NCBI GenBank assembly: GCA_022760475.1
Contig: JALEFZ010000016.1
Location: forward strand, 1 to 52,711
Reading direction: 5' to 3'
DNA length: 52,711 nucleotides
From: Bacteroidia bacterium
GTDB lineage: Bacteria > Bacteroidota > Bacteroidia > J057
Below the pieces are notes generated by a model. The model saw only the letters and a program-made list of their open reading frames with translations. It did not search any database and had not been told where the DNA came from. Of this stretch, positions 16,032-24,924 are shown one piece after another. A program made the position numbers and the translations under genes. Numbering within the stretch: the stretch's first letter is position 1; every line of letters begins with the position of its first letter.

Positions 16032-16054
16032 GGAAGCCACCATCGGCAGCTTCC
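16032..16054 (-). terminator. Terminator of the M4 metallopeptidase gene
   Basis: On the minus strand, GGAAGCTGCC pairs with GGTGGCTTCC (10 bp, two G-U pairs) around loop GAT, then TTTTTTT follows. It lies 35 bp after the stop codon. Confidence 0.8.
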
Positions 16055-16088
16055 CAAATATATAGTCCTCAATACTAGTTCTAACCAA

Positions 16089-19000
16089 TTAGTTCTTCAC
16101 GAACTTTCTTACTTGCACACCTTTAGCTCCGCTGAGCTTGAGGGTGTAGATTCCATCTTGCCAACTTGAAACATTCCATTTCAATACCTCTCCTGACCTG
16201 ACAGTCTGTTCCTTCGCCTCCACTGATTGTCCAAGATTGTTGAATACTTCAATGCGAATTTCGCCAAATTCTTCGCCGATTGCAATATTTAGCTGGGTTG
16301 AAGAAGGATTTGGATAAATCTTCAATTGGTCAACATCAGACAAGCCTTCATTAGAAGTGATCACACGGTTACCAATTGCATACCAAGTGCCAAACCTCGC
16401 AACAGGAATGAGAATGGATGCGTTTCCATTGGCGTTGATCTTATCTGCCGCTAGCGCAATCTGTGCCAATACATCAGAATTCTGATTGTCCTTGGCATTG
16501 AAAATCATCGTCCCATCATCGGTAGAGAAGTTTGGATAGCCCAAAACATCGTTATTTGGCCAAACAGTACCTACACCACCACTTTCAATATTCGCAGCAA
16601 GTACGTCGATTTTGTTCGTCGCAGGTTCAAAATAATCGAAGGCAATGACGTAAGGAGAGTTACTCGAGAACTCGGCATTGCCTACATTCGCACCCTCCGG
16701 CAAGTTGGTAAACAAGGGGGTAATAAGCCCATCAGAAGGGTTATTTGAAGCAGTGTTCCATACACGGATGAAGTTGATGTCCCAATACTCCAGGTCGCCG
16801 CCAACCGAAGGATTTGGAATCCGGTTGAAAGCATCATACATCAGGTACTCACCTGTGAAATCCCAGGAAATCGCATCAGCATACAACACGCTCGACACGG
16901 TACTTCCTCCTTGCGCAGTAGTGGGAGTGTACAGCTTAAATTGAAATCCACGAACCTGAGAACCGGAGAAGTCAAATATGTAGATACTGGTGTCAATAGA
17001 AGTAGAGATCGCAGCCAACCTTAATCCATCCTTGGAAATGGCCACATTGTCCCACTCCGCTGTATTGCTGATCCTGCTTTGCCTACTCCCACTGAAGTTT
17101 GGATCAAGCGCCAATCTATAGATATGCTTGTCTTCTCCTACATAGTATCCAAACTGCCCATCATCTCGTACGGACATCCTTGTTTGGGGGGTAGTCTGGG
17201 AATAAGCCAAGAAATTGGCTCCAGCTGTATTGGAGTTGTACCATGTATTGTTGTCATTCACATTTACGTCATTGGAGACGATATATTGAGTTCCAGGATT
17301 AATGGGTACATCATCTTCGTAGGTGTTTCCACCATTGCTACCAGTACCCCCATTTGGATCTACGATACCCACGGCATCAAATGCGTTTGCAACCGCTTGA
17401 GCTACCGCATTTCCAGGCCCTCCATTCAGGTCTTCTGCTGCACGGATGATGGCAAAGCGAGCATCGATGAATTGTGAAGATCGAGTCAAATAAGTGGTCA
17501 ATGCGCGATAGTAAACTTGCTCTGCAGTAGCTTTAGAGGTATTGGTAGCTACCAGGTAGTAGGCGCGGTTTACAATACCACTATTGATATGTACCCCGCC
17601 ATTATCCTGAGAACCAGTGTACAGTTCATTCATATTTGCTGGCTGCCAACCAGGGCTATTGAGGCCTGTACCTCCTTGATTGGGATTCTGCATATCCCTT
17701 AATGCTCCTGATGGGAAAAAGTTGGTTTTAACTACCTCTTCACCCAATCTCCAGTCATCTCGGTCAATCATGGCACCAAAAATGTCTGCAAAAGATTCAT
17801 TCAAAGCCCCAGATTGCCCCTGATACTCAAGATTAGCTGTTTCCTGGATCACACCGTGAGACATTTCATGGCCACCTACGTCCTTGGAGCCAGCCAAGGG
17901 GAAAAATGCATTTCCACCATTTCCATAAAACATAGCCTTTCCATTCCAAAAGGCATTATCTAGTCCTCCTCCATTTTCATCTGCAACATTCACAAAGGAA
18001 ACTACATCTCCACCTTCGCCATTGATTGAGTTCCGGCTAAAGGTCGTTCTAAAATATTCATAGGATTCCCGTGCATTGAAATGTGCAGAAACCTCTACGG
18101 CATCCCAGCTATTGGGATTAGATGATTCGGCATAGAAGAATGAAGGTGAATTGATGCTTGTATTGTTCATATCACCAGTAAGGATGAAACCACTTCCATC
18201 AGCCGGCAGGTTATTGCCAGAGGCAGGTCCTGTATACATCGGAACATTGGTGTCAATCAGGTAATAAGTTCCCGAGGAAACCCACAAATTCAGGTTTCGG
18301 TTGATTCCATTCAAATCCTGAGAAGAACCAGTAGCTGGTCCTACGGTACATGTATGGTCATAATGGTTCAGAACAGTTCCTGTTTCTGCATCAATGAAGT
18401 ATTCCCACCTTCCCAATACATTGGGTCTGACCGTTACATGATAGGCCAAACGATGACGAACTACCCTTCCAGGTAAGCGGTAAATCACCAATTCCGTTTC
18501 AGGCTTTGTGTAGTCCAAGACTTTTTTCCAATATTCATTCAACTGCATGACCTCAGTATGGGCTGCAACTGCATCCATTGCTTTCTTTGCTGCTTCTTTG
18601 TCATCCAGAACAGGAACGATGTTAGTCACCTTTGGTGTTGGCTGATACCTCCCGCCAAACATTAATTTTTTCCCAGGATAAAAGTGGAAGATCACCTCAC
18701 TCCCGTACACGGGGATCCCCATGTGAGCTTGTTTCATCCGAACATGAACAATCCCACGGTCAGCTTTTTCACTGTCATCTATGTAGGAAATTTCAAAATC
18801 TGTAGTAGGATTATCGATTCCGAAAATATCTTTGTGGTCAGTCAAAAACTGATAAGCCAAAACTCCTTCAATCGAAGCCCCCATTCCCTTACGGAAAGAA
18901 AGTTCAGGTACATCAGCTTCGATGTAAATGGGTAAGCCGTCCTCCTGGCTGTAAACCAGCTTCTGTATATCTGTTGGAACAGTTTGCTTTTTATTTCCAA

Positions 19001-19211
19001 AGGGAATAGACGAAAAAAGCGAGGGAGCTCCCTGGTTAATTTTCCCGTTGTGGCGGATCAGGCTGGCTTTCCCTGGAGGAAGAACGGAGAATTTGGCCTC
19101 GCCGCGTTGCTTTTTCTCTTCAAGGGAGCTTTGGGCATGTAGGCTTGCTGTAGCAAGCGATAATAGCGCAAATGCCATCCCCCAAAGCAATAGGTAAATA
19201 TTTTTCTTCAT
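16089..19211 (-). CDS. M4 (thermolysin-like) metallopeptidase with T9SS sorting domain
   Basis: The 1040-residue secreted protease has a signal peptide (1-26), an FTP/PepSY-type propeptide (about 60-270), and then the M4 catalytic domain. The zinc motif is HEMSH (His448, Glu449, His452) with the third ligand Glu472 in NESFADIFG. The NGGVHINSG motif carries the transition-state His. After the peptidase (to about 620) comes a beta-rich region of about 330 residues with TolB/WD-like blades, for example SRISNTAEWDNVAISKDGLRL in two parts, a probable propeller. The last 75 residues are a T9SS type A sorting domain (LKIYPNPSSTQLNI ... GIYTLKLSGAKGVQVRKFVKN). The propeptide is expected to be removed by self-cleavage. 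It is monocistronic with its own terminator. Confidence 0.9.
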   Translation of the reverse strand: MKKNIYLLLWGMAFALLSLATASLHAQSSLEEKKQRGEAKFSVLPPGKASLIRHNGKINQGAPSLFSSIPFGNKKQTVPTDIQKLVYSQEDGLPIYIEADVPELSFRKGMGASIEGVLAYQFLTDHKDIFGIDNPTTDFEISYIDDSEKADRGIVHVRMKQAHMGIPVYGSEVIFHFYPGKKLMFGGRYQPTPKVTNIVPVLDDKEAAKKAMDAVAAHTEVMQLNEYWKKVLDYTKPETELVIYRLPGRVVRHRLAYHVTVRPNVLGRWEYFIDAETGTVLNHYDHTCTVGPATGSSQDLNGINRNLNLWVSSGTYYLIDTNVPMYTGPASGNNLPADGSGFILTGDMNNTSINSPSFFYAESSNPNSWDAVEVSAHFNARESYEYFRTTFSRNSINGEGGDVVSFVNVADENGGGLDNAFWNGKAMFYGNGGNAFFPLAGSKDVGGHEMSHGVIQETANLEYQGQSGALNESFADIFGAMIDRDDWRLGEEVVKTNFFPSGALRDMQNPNQGGTGLNSPGWQPANMNELYTGSQDNGGVHINSGIVNRAYYLVATNTSKATAEQVYYRALTTYLTRSSQFIDARFAIIRAAEDLNGGPGNAVAQAVANAFDAVGIVDPNGGTGSNGGNTYEDDVPINPGTQYIVSNDVNVNDNNTWYNSNTAGANFLAYSQTTPQTRMSVRDDGQFGYYVGEDKHIYRLALDPNFSGSRQSRISNTAEWDNVAISKDGLRLAAISTSIDTSIYIFDFSGSQVRGFQFKLYTPTTAQGGSTVSSVLYADAISWDFTGEYLMYDAFNRIPNPSVGGDLEYWDINFIRVWNTASNNPSDGLITPLFTNLPEGANVGNAEFSSNSPYVIAFDYFEPATNKIDVLAANIESGGVGTVWPNNDVLGYPNFSTDDGTMIFNAKDNQNSDVLAQIALAADKINANGNASILIPVARFGTWYAIGNRVITSNEGLSDVDQLKIYPNPSSTQLNIAIGEEFGEIRIEVFNNLGQSVEAKEQTVRSGEVLKWNVSSWQDGIYTLKLSGAKGVQVRKFVKN

Positions 19212-19290
19212 GTCTTAAATTTTGGTGTCTGATTTATGTCGAAAAGTCAAAAGTTTATGTTGATCTATCGCTGATTTACAGAAAAGGTCA

Positions 19291-19725
19291 TCATTTGTCC
19301 ATCTTGGTAAAAGCCATCAATGTCTTGTGTAGTTCTTTCAGCGAAGCTGGCACGTCCTGCTTGTCGTCCGCCCAACTGCATTTATGGGAATTCTCACCAT
19401 CATTGTGCTCAATAAAGTAATTGTAATTGCCATTTTTTTCTACATTCATATCATCAAAACCCATATCCTTGAGCTTTTTCAAAATAGCTTTAGTCTCTTT
19501 TTTGGAAAGGCCTGCGACCTGACTTTCCTGCTCAGAAATGGAGTTTTTGTAGAATAATTGGCCATTGGACAAAAGAGAGTAGGTTTCATATTTGCCAGTG
19601 AAACCTCCACCTGCCCCAAAAATTATTTTTTCCTTGTTATACTCAGCGGGCGAAGCGTACTGAGTCCCTTTGCATGACCATGAAAGAAAAGACAGCATAA
19701 GTAGTAGTGGTAAAAAGATTCTCAT
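19291..19725 (-). CDS. Hypothetical lipoprotein
   Basis: The 144-residue protein has a signal peptide with lipobox LSWSC (Cys18). The mature domain is small and alpha/beta with FGAGGGFTGKYETYSLLSNG and a C-terminal KELHKTLMAF helix. Proteins of this type are frequent in Bacteroidota and have no assigned role. It is 79 bp upstream of the protease start on the same strand; a shared transcript is possible but I see no evidence for it. Confidence 0.6.
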   Translation of the reverse strand: MRIFLPLLLMLSFLSWSCKGTQYASPAEYNKEKIIFGAGGGFTGKYETYSLLSNGQLFYKNSISEQESQVAGLSKKETKAILKKLKDMGFDDMNVEKNGNYNYFIEHNDGENSHKCSWADDKQDVPASLKELHKTLMAFTKMDK

Positions 19726-20179
19726 AGATGTATAAATTTACATGTTAGGTTCATTGAATTTAGTCAAGCTCAAGATAGTTGAAAAGAATGCTCAAGATCA
19801 TTTTTCCACACCCATGGCTTCACAAGCAAAATGGCCTATACTTTTGATAATTAGACGTTTTAAAAGTAACAGCTACATCATGTTATTTTTGAAAGACTGG
19901 ATCTTATGTTAAATCAAATAAGACCGTTCTTCATAATAAATGCAAAAAACAGCATTTATATTACATTCGTCGAAAACTCTCATCATTTATCATCCATAAT
20001 CTGTATGTTTGCCTTAATCACCCCAAGACAAGTTCAAACACCAATTGAGGAATTCTTTTGGACGGATTAGCTATTATAATGCTCCGCTAACGGCTTTTTC
20101 ATTCTCAGGTAAAATAAAATGACCTACATTGAGTATTAATATTCAATAAGCAGGTGATGACTCAAATTTAATTGTACCC
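19726..20179. other. 454-bp intergenic region, AT-rich
   Basis: This stretch lies between a divergent pair. I see no coding frame of interest. The notable structure is the 20-bp near-palindrome at 20128-20147, listed separately. No clear TTG/TAnnTTTG promoter pair was found for either gene. Confidence 0.5.
20128..20147. promoter_or_regulatory. 20-bp near-perfect palindrome ahead of the sugar transferase gene
   Basis: ATTGA-G-TATTAATA-T-TCAAT pairs at all positions except one symmetrical mismatch. It lies 32 bp before the ATG of the polyprenyl-phosphate sugar transferase and may be a dimeric-repressor site. The binding factor is unknown. Confidence 0.4.
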
Positions 20180-21580
20180 ATGCTCTACCCTTCTGCCCAA
20201 CTTAGAGGTCAGTTTTATTTCGTCAAGGTAATCGCCTTGATATCAGAGTTTTTTGTGGTTCATCAATCCTGCAAATTAGCCTACTATCTACGCTACAATA
20301 CATTTGGGCCTGTTGAGGAATTTTACTTTTCCTTCTTTTTGATTTTTGCCTTGGGATGGATCGGAATTTCACTTTCCAGTGATAGCTATGACCCCACCAA
20401 CCTTGAAAACCTTCAACTTCTGGCTAGGAATTTTCTGGCAACGACCACCCTGCATGTATTTCTTATATTATTCTACATTGTATCTGTCAAGGCACAATAC
20501 CTCTCCAGGTACTATCTGATTTTGACCTACACCACTACCCTCTTATCTGTCATTTCATTTCGGGCTCTGTTGTTTATTGGCTACAAATTTTTCATGGCCA
20601 TCAATTACACTACTCGGCAAATTGTCCTGGTGGGAGCTGACCCTATTATGCACCAGTTAAAAGAGTTTTTGACTGAGCAACAAACAGATGTACTTCATTT
20701 ACTTTCAGAAGAAGAGGACATCGAGGAGGTAAATAGTAAGGCACGTATTTCAAGAGCAGTATCCAAAATCAAGCGCCTACACCAGAAAAAGAAAATATCA
20801 GAATTGTATTTCTCTGTGAGCCTGGCAAATGAAAACCTCATTGATGACTTAACTGATTTTACGGATGACAATTTCATCTACTTCAGGATGGTCACAGACC
20901 TAAACCCACTGAGACGCAGAAACTTCAGCATTGACTTTGTAGGCCCCTACCCTACCTTGAGCATTCGACAAGAACCGTTGAAGTCATTGGGTGCAATGAT
21001 CCTGAAAAGGGCCTTTGACATCATTTTTTCCCTGGTGGTAATTTTGCTGGTCTTCCCTATCATTTTCCCCATTGTGGCCATTGCCATCCTTATGGAATCA
21101 GAAGGTCCAGTTTTTATCAGGCAGTTAAGGACGGGACGGAATGCACAGAACTTCACCATATTCAAGTTCAGAACCATGTATACCGAGACCGAGTCTGAAG
21201 AACAGGCTGTCAAAGGGGACAAAAGAATTACCAAGGTAGGGCGCTTCCTTCGCAGAACCAGTTTGGACGAACTTCCGCAATTCATTAACGTCTTACTGGG
21301 AGACATGTCTGTAGTAGGCCCGAGGCCCCACATGGTTTCACATACCCATGAGTATACCGCCAAGATCAACAAATATTTGCTAAGGCACTTTGTACTCCCA
21401 GGAATCACAGGCCATGCCCAGGTCAATGGTTTTAGAGGAGGTACAGAAGACCCTGCACTGATGGAAGAGCGTGTAAAATATGATGCATGGTACATCGAAA
21501 ACTGGAGTATGCTATTAGACATCAAAATCATCTTACAGACCATTTGGCTTGTTTTTAAAGGTCAGGAAAATGCCTACTAG
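20180..21580 (+). CDS. Undecaprenyl-phosphate sugar phosphotransferase (WcaJ/WbaP type)
   Basis: The 466-residue membrane enzyme has four hydrophobic helices in the first 140 residues and a Rossmann-like middle. The C-terminal bacterial sugar transferase domain (about 270-466) opens with LKRAFDIIFSLVVILLVFP. It contains FKFRTMYT, GRFLRRTSLDELPQFINVL and GDMSVVGPRPH, and ends with ITGHAQVNG and WSMLLDIKIILQT. It transfers a sugar-1-phosphate onto undecaprenyl phosphate, the first step of exopolysaccharide or O-unit assembly. The next gene, a WecG/TagA-like glycosyltransferase, overlaps its 3' end by 11 bp. No other polysaccharide genes are in the window, so this pair may act with a distant cluster. 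Confidence 0.9.
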   Translation: MLYPSAQLRGQFYFVKVIALISEFFVVHQSCKLAYYLRYNTFGPVEEFYFSFFLIFALGWIGISLSSDSYDPTNLENLQLLARNFLATTTLHVFLILFYIVSVKAQYLSRYYLILTYTTTLLSVISFRALLFIGYKFFMAINYTTRQIVLVGADPIMHQLKEFLTEQQTDVLHLLSEEEDIEEVNSKARISRAVSKIKRLHQKKKISELYFSVSLANENLIDDLTDFTDDNFIYFRMVTDLNPLRRRNFSIDFVGPYPTLSIRQEPLKSLGAMILKRAFDIIFSLVVILLVFPIIFPIVAIAILMESEGPVFIRQLRTGRNAQNFTIFKFRTMYTETESEEQAVKGDKRITKVGRFLRRTSLDELPQFINVLLGDMSVVGPRPHMVSHTHEYTAKINKYLLRHFVLPGITGHAQVNGFRGGTEDPALMEERVKYDAWYIENWSMLLDIKIILQTIWLVFKGQENAY

Positions 21581-22352
21581 TCCTCCACCACGCTCCCGCC
21601 TGAGGGTACTTAATATTGACATCGACAACATCAGTGAAGAGGATTTACTGGATTCATTTCGTGAAGGTGTACTTTTCACTCCCAACATTGACCATCTGGT
21701 AAAGCTCCAAAAGAATGAACCATTCTATAAAGCATACATTGAAGCTGACTTTAGAACCTGTGACAGCCGCATTATTCAACTCATTTCCCCCTTTTTCTTT
21801 ACTCAAAAAATAAAAGCTCAAATCGCAGGCTCGGACTTCTTTCCCAACTTTTGCCATCATCACAGCAAAAATGAAGAAATCAAAATTTTCATACTTGGAG
21901 GTAGCACTCCAGAAATCACCTCCAAGGCGGTAGAGAAGCTGAACCAATCTGCCGAACGGGAAATCATCACAGGTGCATACTCTCCCCCATTTGGATTTGA
22001 ATTGGATGAGGATGAAAACCAAAAGATTATCAAGCAGATAAAGCTTTCCAGAGCCAATGTTTTGGCTGTAGGAGTGGGAGCTCCCAAACAGGAACTCTGG
22101 ATTCAGAATCACAAAAAAGACCTACCAGGAGTGAAAATGTTCATGGCGGTGGGCAAAACCATTGATTTTATTGCAGGAAGCACCCAAAGAGCGCCCAAAT
22201 GGATGACAAAGGTCGGCCTCGAATGGCTTTACCGCCTAGGCCAGGAACCCTTAAGACTTGCCAAAAGATACCTGGTGGATGATATGCCTTTTTTCTGGTT
22301 GGCTTTCAGACAAAAAATGGGCAATTACAGCAATCCATGGTCTGACAAATAA
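21570..22352 (+). CDS. WecG/TagA/CpsF-family glycosyltransferase
   Basis: The 260-residue cytosolic enzyme starts at ATG 21570, inside the end of the previous gene (overlap of 11 bp); the longer frame from 21549 has no independent start support. The family blocks are seen: TPNIDHLVKLQKN, RTCDSRIIQLIS (the conserved D/S segment), IFILGGSTPE, LAVGVGAPKQELWI and AVGKTIDFIAGSTQRAPKWM, with a C-terminal EWLYRLGQEPLRL. These enzymes add the second sugar (for example ManNAc-type) to a lipid-linked sugar, consistent with the preceding sugar transferase. Confidence 0.9.
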   Translation: MPTSPPPRSRLRVLNIDIDNISEEDLLDSFREGVLFTPNIDHLVKLQKNEPFYKAYIEADFRTCDSRIIQLISPFFFTQKIKAQIAGSDFFPNFCHHHSKNEEIKIFILGGSTPEITSKAVEKLNQSAEREIITGAYSPPFGFELDEDENQKIIKQIKLSRANVLAVGVGAPKQELWIQNHKKDLPGVKMFMAVGKTIDFIAGSTQRAPKWMTKVGLEWLYRLGQEPLRLAKRYLVDDMPFFWLAFRQKMGNYSNPWSDK

Positions 22353-22433
22353 ATTTTCTTTTTGAGGTGGCTTTTATCATTTTCCCCCTTCTCAAAAAGT
22401 GTTAAATTGTAACAACACTTCAATAATAAACCC

Positions 22434-23030
22434 ATGGACAAAGAACTATCAAAATGGCAAAAAGAGGTTGAGGAACTTGAGATCGATCTGCAACTTAGCG
22501 AAGATGAGATCATCAACTCCTTTGAAAACCACAAAAACAACCTCACTCAAAACATTGATTCTTTCTCTCAGATGGCCAATGAGAAATTGGGAGAGACTGC
22601 AAAAGGCCTTCAGACCAAACTTGACGAACTAAGGGTCCAATTGGCATTGGGAAAGGCTGAATCCAAAGAAGCTTATGAAAAGCAGCGCACCGAACTGAAC
22701 ACAGCCTTACACAATGTCTCAGCTGAGTATGACAAGGTAGTGGAACAAGCAGGTGAAACCTTCGAAGAAGCCAAAGAAGGATTGGGAGAGCAACTAAGCA
22801 AGTTCCAATCTAAGCTGGATGTATTCAGGTTACACTTCCATCTTGGGATGGCGGAAGCCAAGGATGATTACGAAGAAAAGAAAAAGGAGCTCAATCAGGA
22901 ACTTGGAAAGATGAAGAGCAAAGTGAAAGAAGCAGAAGAGAAAGGTTCTGATAAGTGGGAAGATTTTGGCAAAGAAATGGGAGAAGCATTTTCTCATTTT
23001 CAGGGTGCCATTAAGAAACTTTTTGATTGA
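22434..23030 (+). CDS. Coiled-coil protein with three degenerate repeats
   Basis: This 198-residue protein is strongly charged and entirely helical. Three units of about 70 residues recur: KEVEELEIDLQLSEDEI, then KLDELRVQLALGKAESKEAY, then KLDVFRLHFHLGMAEAKDDY. Each begins with a leucine heptad and continues into a Glu/Lys helix. It resembles apolipoprotein-like or LEA-like bacterial helices. There is no signal peptide or membrane segment. A 7-bp hairpin and inverted repeat lie upstream (22358-22420). A strong terminator follows. Role unknown; a stress or scaffolding function is a guess. Confidence 0.6.
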   Translation: MDKELSKWQKEVEELEIDLQLSEDEIINSFENHKNNLTQNIDSFSQMANEKLGETAKGLQTKLDELRVQLALGKAESKEAYEKQRTELNTALHNVSAEYDKVVEQAGETFEEAKEGLGEQLSKFQSKLDVFRLHFHLGMAEAKDDYEEKKKELNQELGKMKSKVKEAEEKGSDKWEDFGKEMGEAFSHFQGAIKKLFD

Positions 23031-23047
23031 TAAATACAAGTTGGAAA

Positions 23048-23090
23048 AATAGACCCATTCGAAATTATCGGATGGGTCTATTATTTTTTT
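23048..23090 (+). terminator. Rho-independent terminator of the coiled-coil gene
   Basis: A 15-bp stem (AATAGACCCATTCGA / TCGGATGGGTCTATT, one G-U pair) with loop AATTA is followed by a run of seven T. Confidence 0.85.
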
Positions 23091-23237
23091 GTGATAACCC
23101 TCCAGGGATATGGCCGTTTATTAAAATGAAACTATTTTCATTTACCCATCCATACAGCTGTTAAATAATCCAATAATTGACTAGTTTCACTTGGTCAGAG
23201 GAAATCCGTTTCCCTGAAACCTTAATTGTATCAGAAG

Positions 23238-24185
23238 ATGAAGTATGTAGGGATCACATTATTGGCCTTGATTGGCCTTGGGGCAAGTCTTTGGGCACAG
23301 CCAAAATCAAATAAGGACCTGATAGAGGTTGTCGTCTTGAAGGATACCCTTCTCCAGAAGGTTGTCAGAGACATTGAACTTGACAAAGACAAGTGGGATT
23401 TGTTGCCTGAGATTCGATTTTGGAGAAAGGTAATGAAGCTCGAACCTGAACTTTGCATACTGAACAATGCCAAAACAAGGGAAATGTACCAGATATTTCC
23501 TACGATCCTTTATGATACGCTACCCGATGAAAAAAAGCCCATCTTTAAAGACAGCCTGATCAAAATTTTGGACTTAGACCCCAAGACTCCCCTGTATGTC
23601 ACTTATGGGAAACAAAATTATTATAAGTTTGACAAAATCCTGTCAGATATAAATGAAGGTATTCATTATTTCCATGATGAACAGGTTGATCCCTGGTATG
23701 CACAGACCATCCTCTTGATCGAAAGCCCCGGTTTCAGCAGGACCTCACCGACAGGAGCGAGGGGAAGATTTCAACTCATGAAAAGCGTTGCCATTCGACA
23801 GGGTCTGAAAGTCAATTCGCAAGTGGATGAACGTGAAGATTTGGAGAAGTCTGCCAGGGCTGCAGCAAATTATATGAAACAGGTCTGTATTCCCCAGGCA
23901 AAAAGAATGTTGTTGAGAAGAAGGCATACTATTGACGAAAGCTCACTGGCATTCAGACTTCTGGTAATGCACATCTACCATGCTGGAGCTAGCAATGTCT
24001 CGGGTGCTTTGCGACAAATCCCTTATTCATATAAAGAGATGGAACTGATAAAAAAGCTATGGCATACATCTTACCGAGGTTTCAGAAACGCTTCCCAAAA
24101 TTACTCCCAAATTGCTGTTGCAGCCTTATTAGAACTAAATGAAATTGTAGAGGATCAGTGCAGCATCCTATGTTTGGCAAAATAA
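23238..24185 (+). CDS. Lytic transglycosylase-like (SLT fold) periplasmic protein
   Basis: The 315-residue protein starts at ATG 23238; the longer frame begins with a TTG. It has a signal peptide ending near SLWAQ. The SLT goose-lysozyme-like domain (about 150-270) shows LLIESPGF with the candidate catalytic Glu162, then SPTGARGRFQLMKSVA, which matches the family's SxxGAxGLMQxMPxTA, and a C-terminal helical part with MHIYHAGASNVSGAL. It should cleave peptidoglycan between MurNAc and GlcNAc, with release of anhydro ends. The N-terminal 120 residues have no recognised domain. It is convergent with the SCO1-like gene. Confidence 0.75.
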   Translation: MKYVGITLLALIGLGASLWAQPKSNKDLIEVVVLKDTLLQKVVRDIELDKDKWDLLPEIRFWRKVMKLEPELCILNNAKTREMYQIFPTILYDTLPDEKKPIFKDSLIKILDLDPKTPLYVTYGKQNYYKFDKILSDINEGIHYFHDEQVDPWYAQTILLIESPGFSRTSPTGARGRFQLMKSVAIRQGLKVNSQVDEREDLEKSARAAANYMKQVCIPQAKRMLLRRRHTIDESSLAFRLLVMHIYHAGASNVSGALRQIPYSYKEMELIKKLWHTSYRGFRNASQNYSQIAVAALLELNEIVEDQCSILCLAK

Positions 24186-24186
24186 A

Positions 24187-24211
24187 GGAGGCAGGAAAAA
24201 TTCCTACCTCC
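24187..24211 (-). terminator. Hairpin terminator of the YHYH-YwqK-SCO operon
   Basis: GGAGG and AGGAA arms pair with TTCCT and CCTCC around loop AAA, with one C-A mismatch. On the minus strand it is followed by TTTATTTTG. It lies between the convergent genes. Confidence 0.55.
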
Positions 24212-24228
24212 ACAATATCAAACTAAAT

Positions 24229-24924
24229 TCACACTAATGATTGACTCGATTTCATTTCCTGTTTCAGGCTTTTGATATCCTCGATCAGTTGCTGGATGGA
24301 TACCTTGGTAAGGCCATTGTAAATACCCCTTATCCGCCTTTTATGGTCTACCAAAATGAAATTCTCTGTATGCAAAAACTCATTTTCCTTTTTTTGCAGT
24401 CCAAGGTCTTCCTCCACAAAATATTGCTTCCTTCCCAGGCTGTAAATTTCTTTCTGATCTCCTGTTACCAGGTGCCATTTTCCTGAAACAACATTCCTTG
24501 CATCTGCATAAGCCTTCAAAACTGAGACAGAGTCTTTTCGAGGAGTAACCGAATGGGACATCAACAACACTTCATCATCATCCATGAAGGCTTCCTGTAC
24601 AACTCCCATATTCTCAGTCATTTTGGAACAAATTCCAGGGCAAGAGGTGAAGAAAAAATCCACCACATATATCTTACCTTCGAATGTTTTCTCAGTAATG
24701 GTTTCTCCATCCTGATTGATCATTTCAAATGGAGGGATTTGGTGAAAATTCTCCAGAAGGGGATCCGAGGGATCCAACCAATTAGGCGTGAAACTTGCCT
24801 CGCTGAAAAATGGCAGGTATTCAACCCTGCTTCCATTTTTTGACTTTTGAGTACAAGCTCCCAACAAAAGAGGGATTAGTGTTATCCAAAAATATCTACT
24901 TGGTTTTGAACTGAACGATTTCAT
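24229..24924 (-). CDS. SCO1/SenC-family lipoprotein
   Basis: The 231-residue lipoprotein (lipobox LLGAC) has a thioredoxin-like fold. It contains FTSCPGIC with the Cys-x3-Cys copper site, GVVQEAFMDDDEVLLMSHSV, and the conserved His of FLHTENFILVDHKRRIRGIYNG. SCO proteins deliver copper to the CuA centre of cytochrome c oxidase or act as thiol reductases. It overlaps the preceding YwqK-like gene by 29 bp. No cytochrome oxidase gene is nearby. Confidence 0.85.
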   Translation of the reverse strand: MKSFSSKPSRYFWITLIPLLLGACTQKSKNGSRVEYLPFFSEASFTPNWLDPSDPLLENFHQIPPFEMINQDGETITEKTFEGKIYVVDFFFTSCPGICSKMTENMGVVQEAFMDDDEVLLMSHSVTPRKDSVSVLKAYADARNVVSGKWHLVTGDQKEIYSLGRKQYFVEEDLGLQKKENEFLHTENFILVDHKRRIRGIYNGLTKVSIQQLIEDIKSLKQEMKSSQSLV

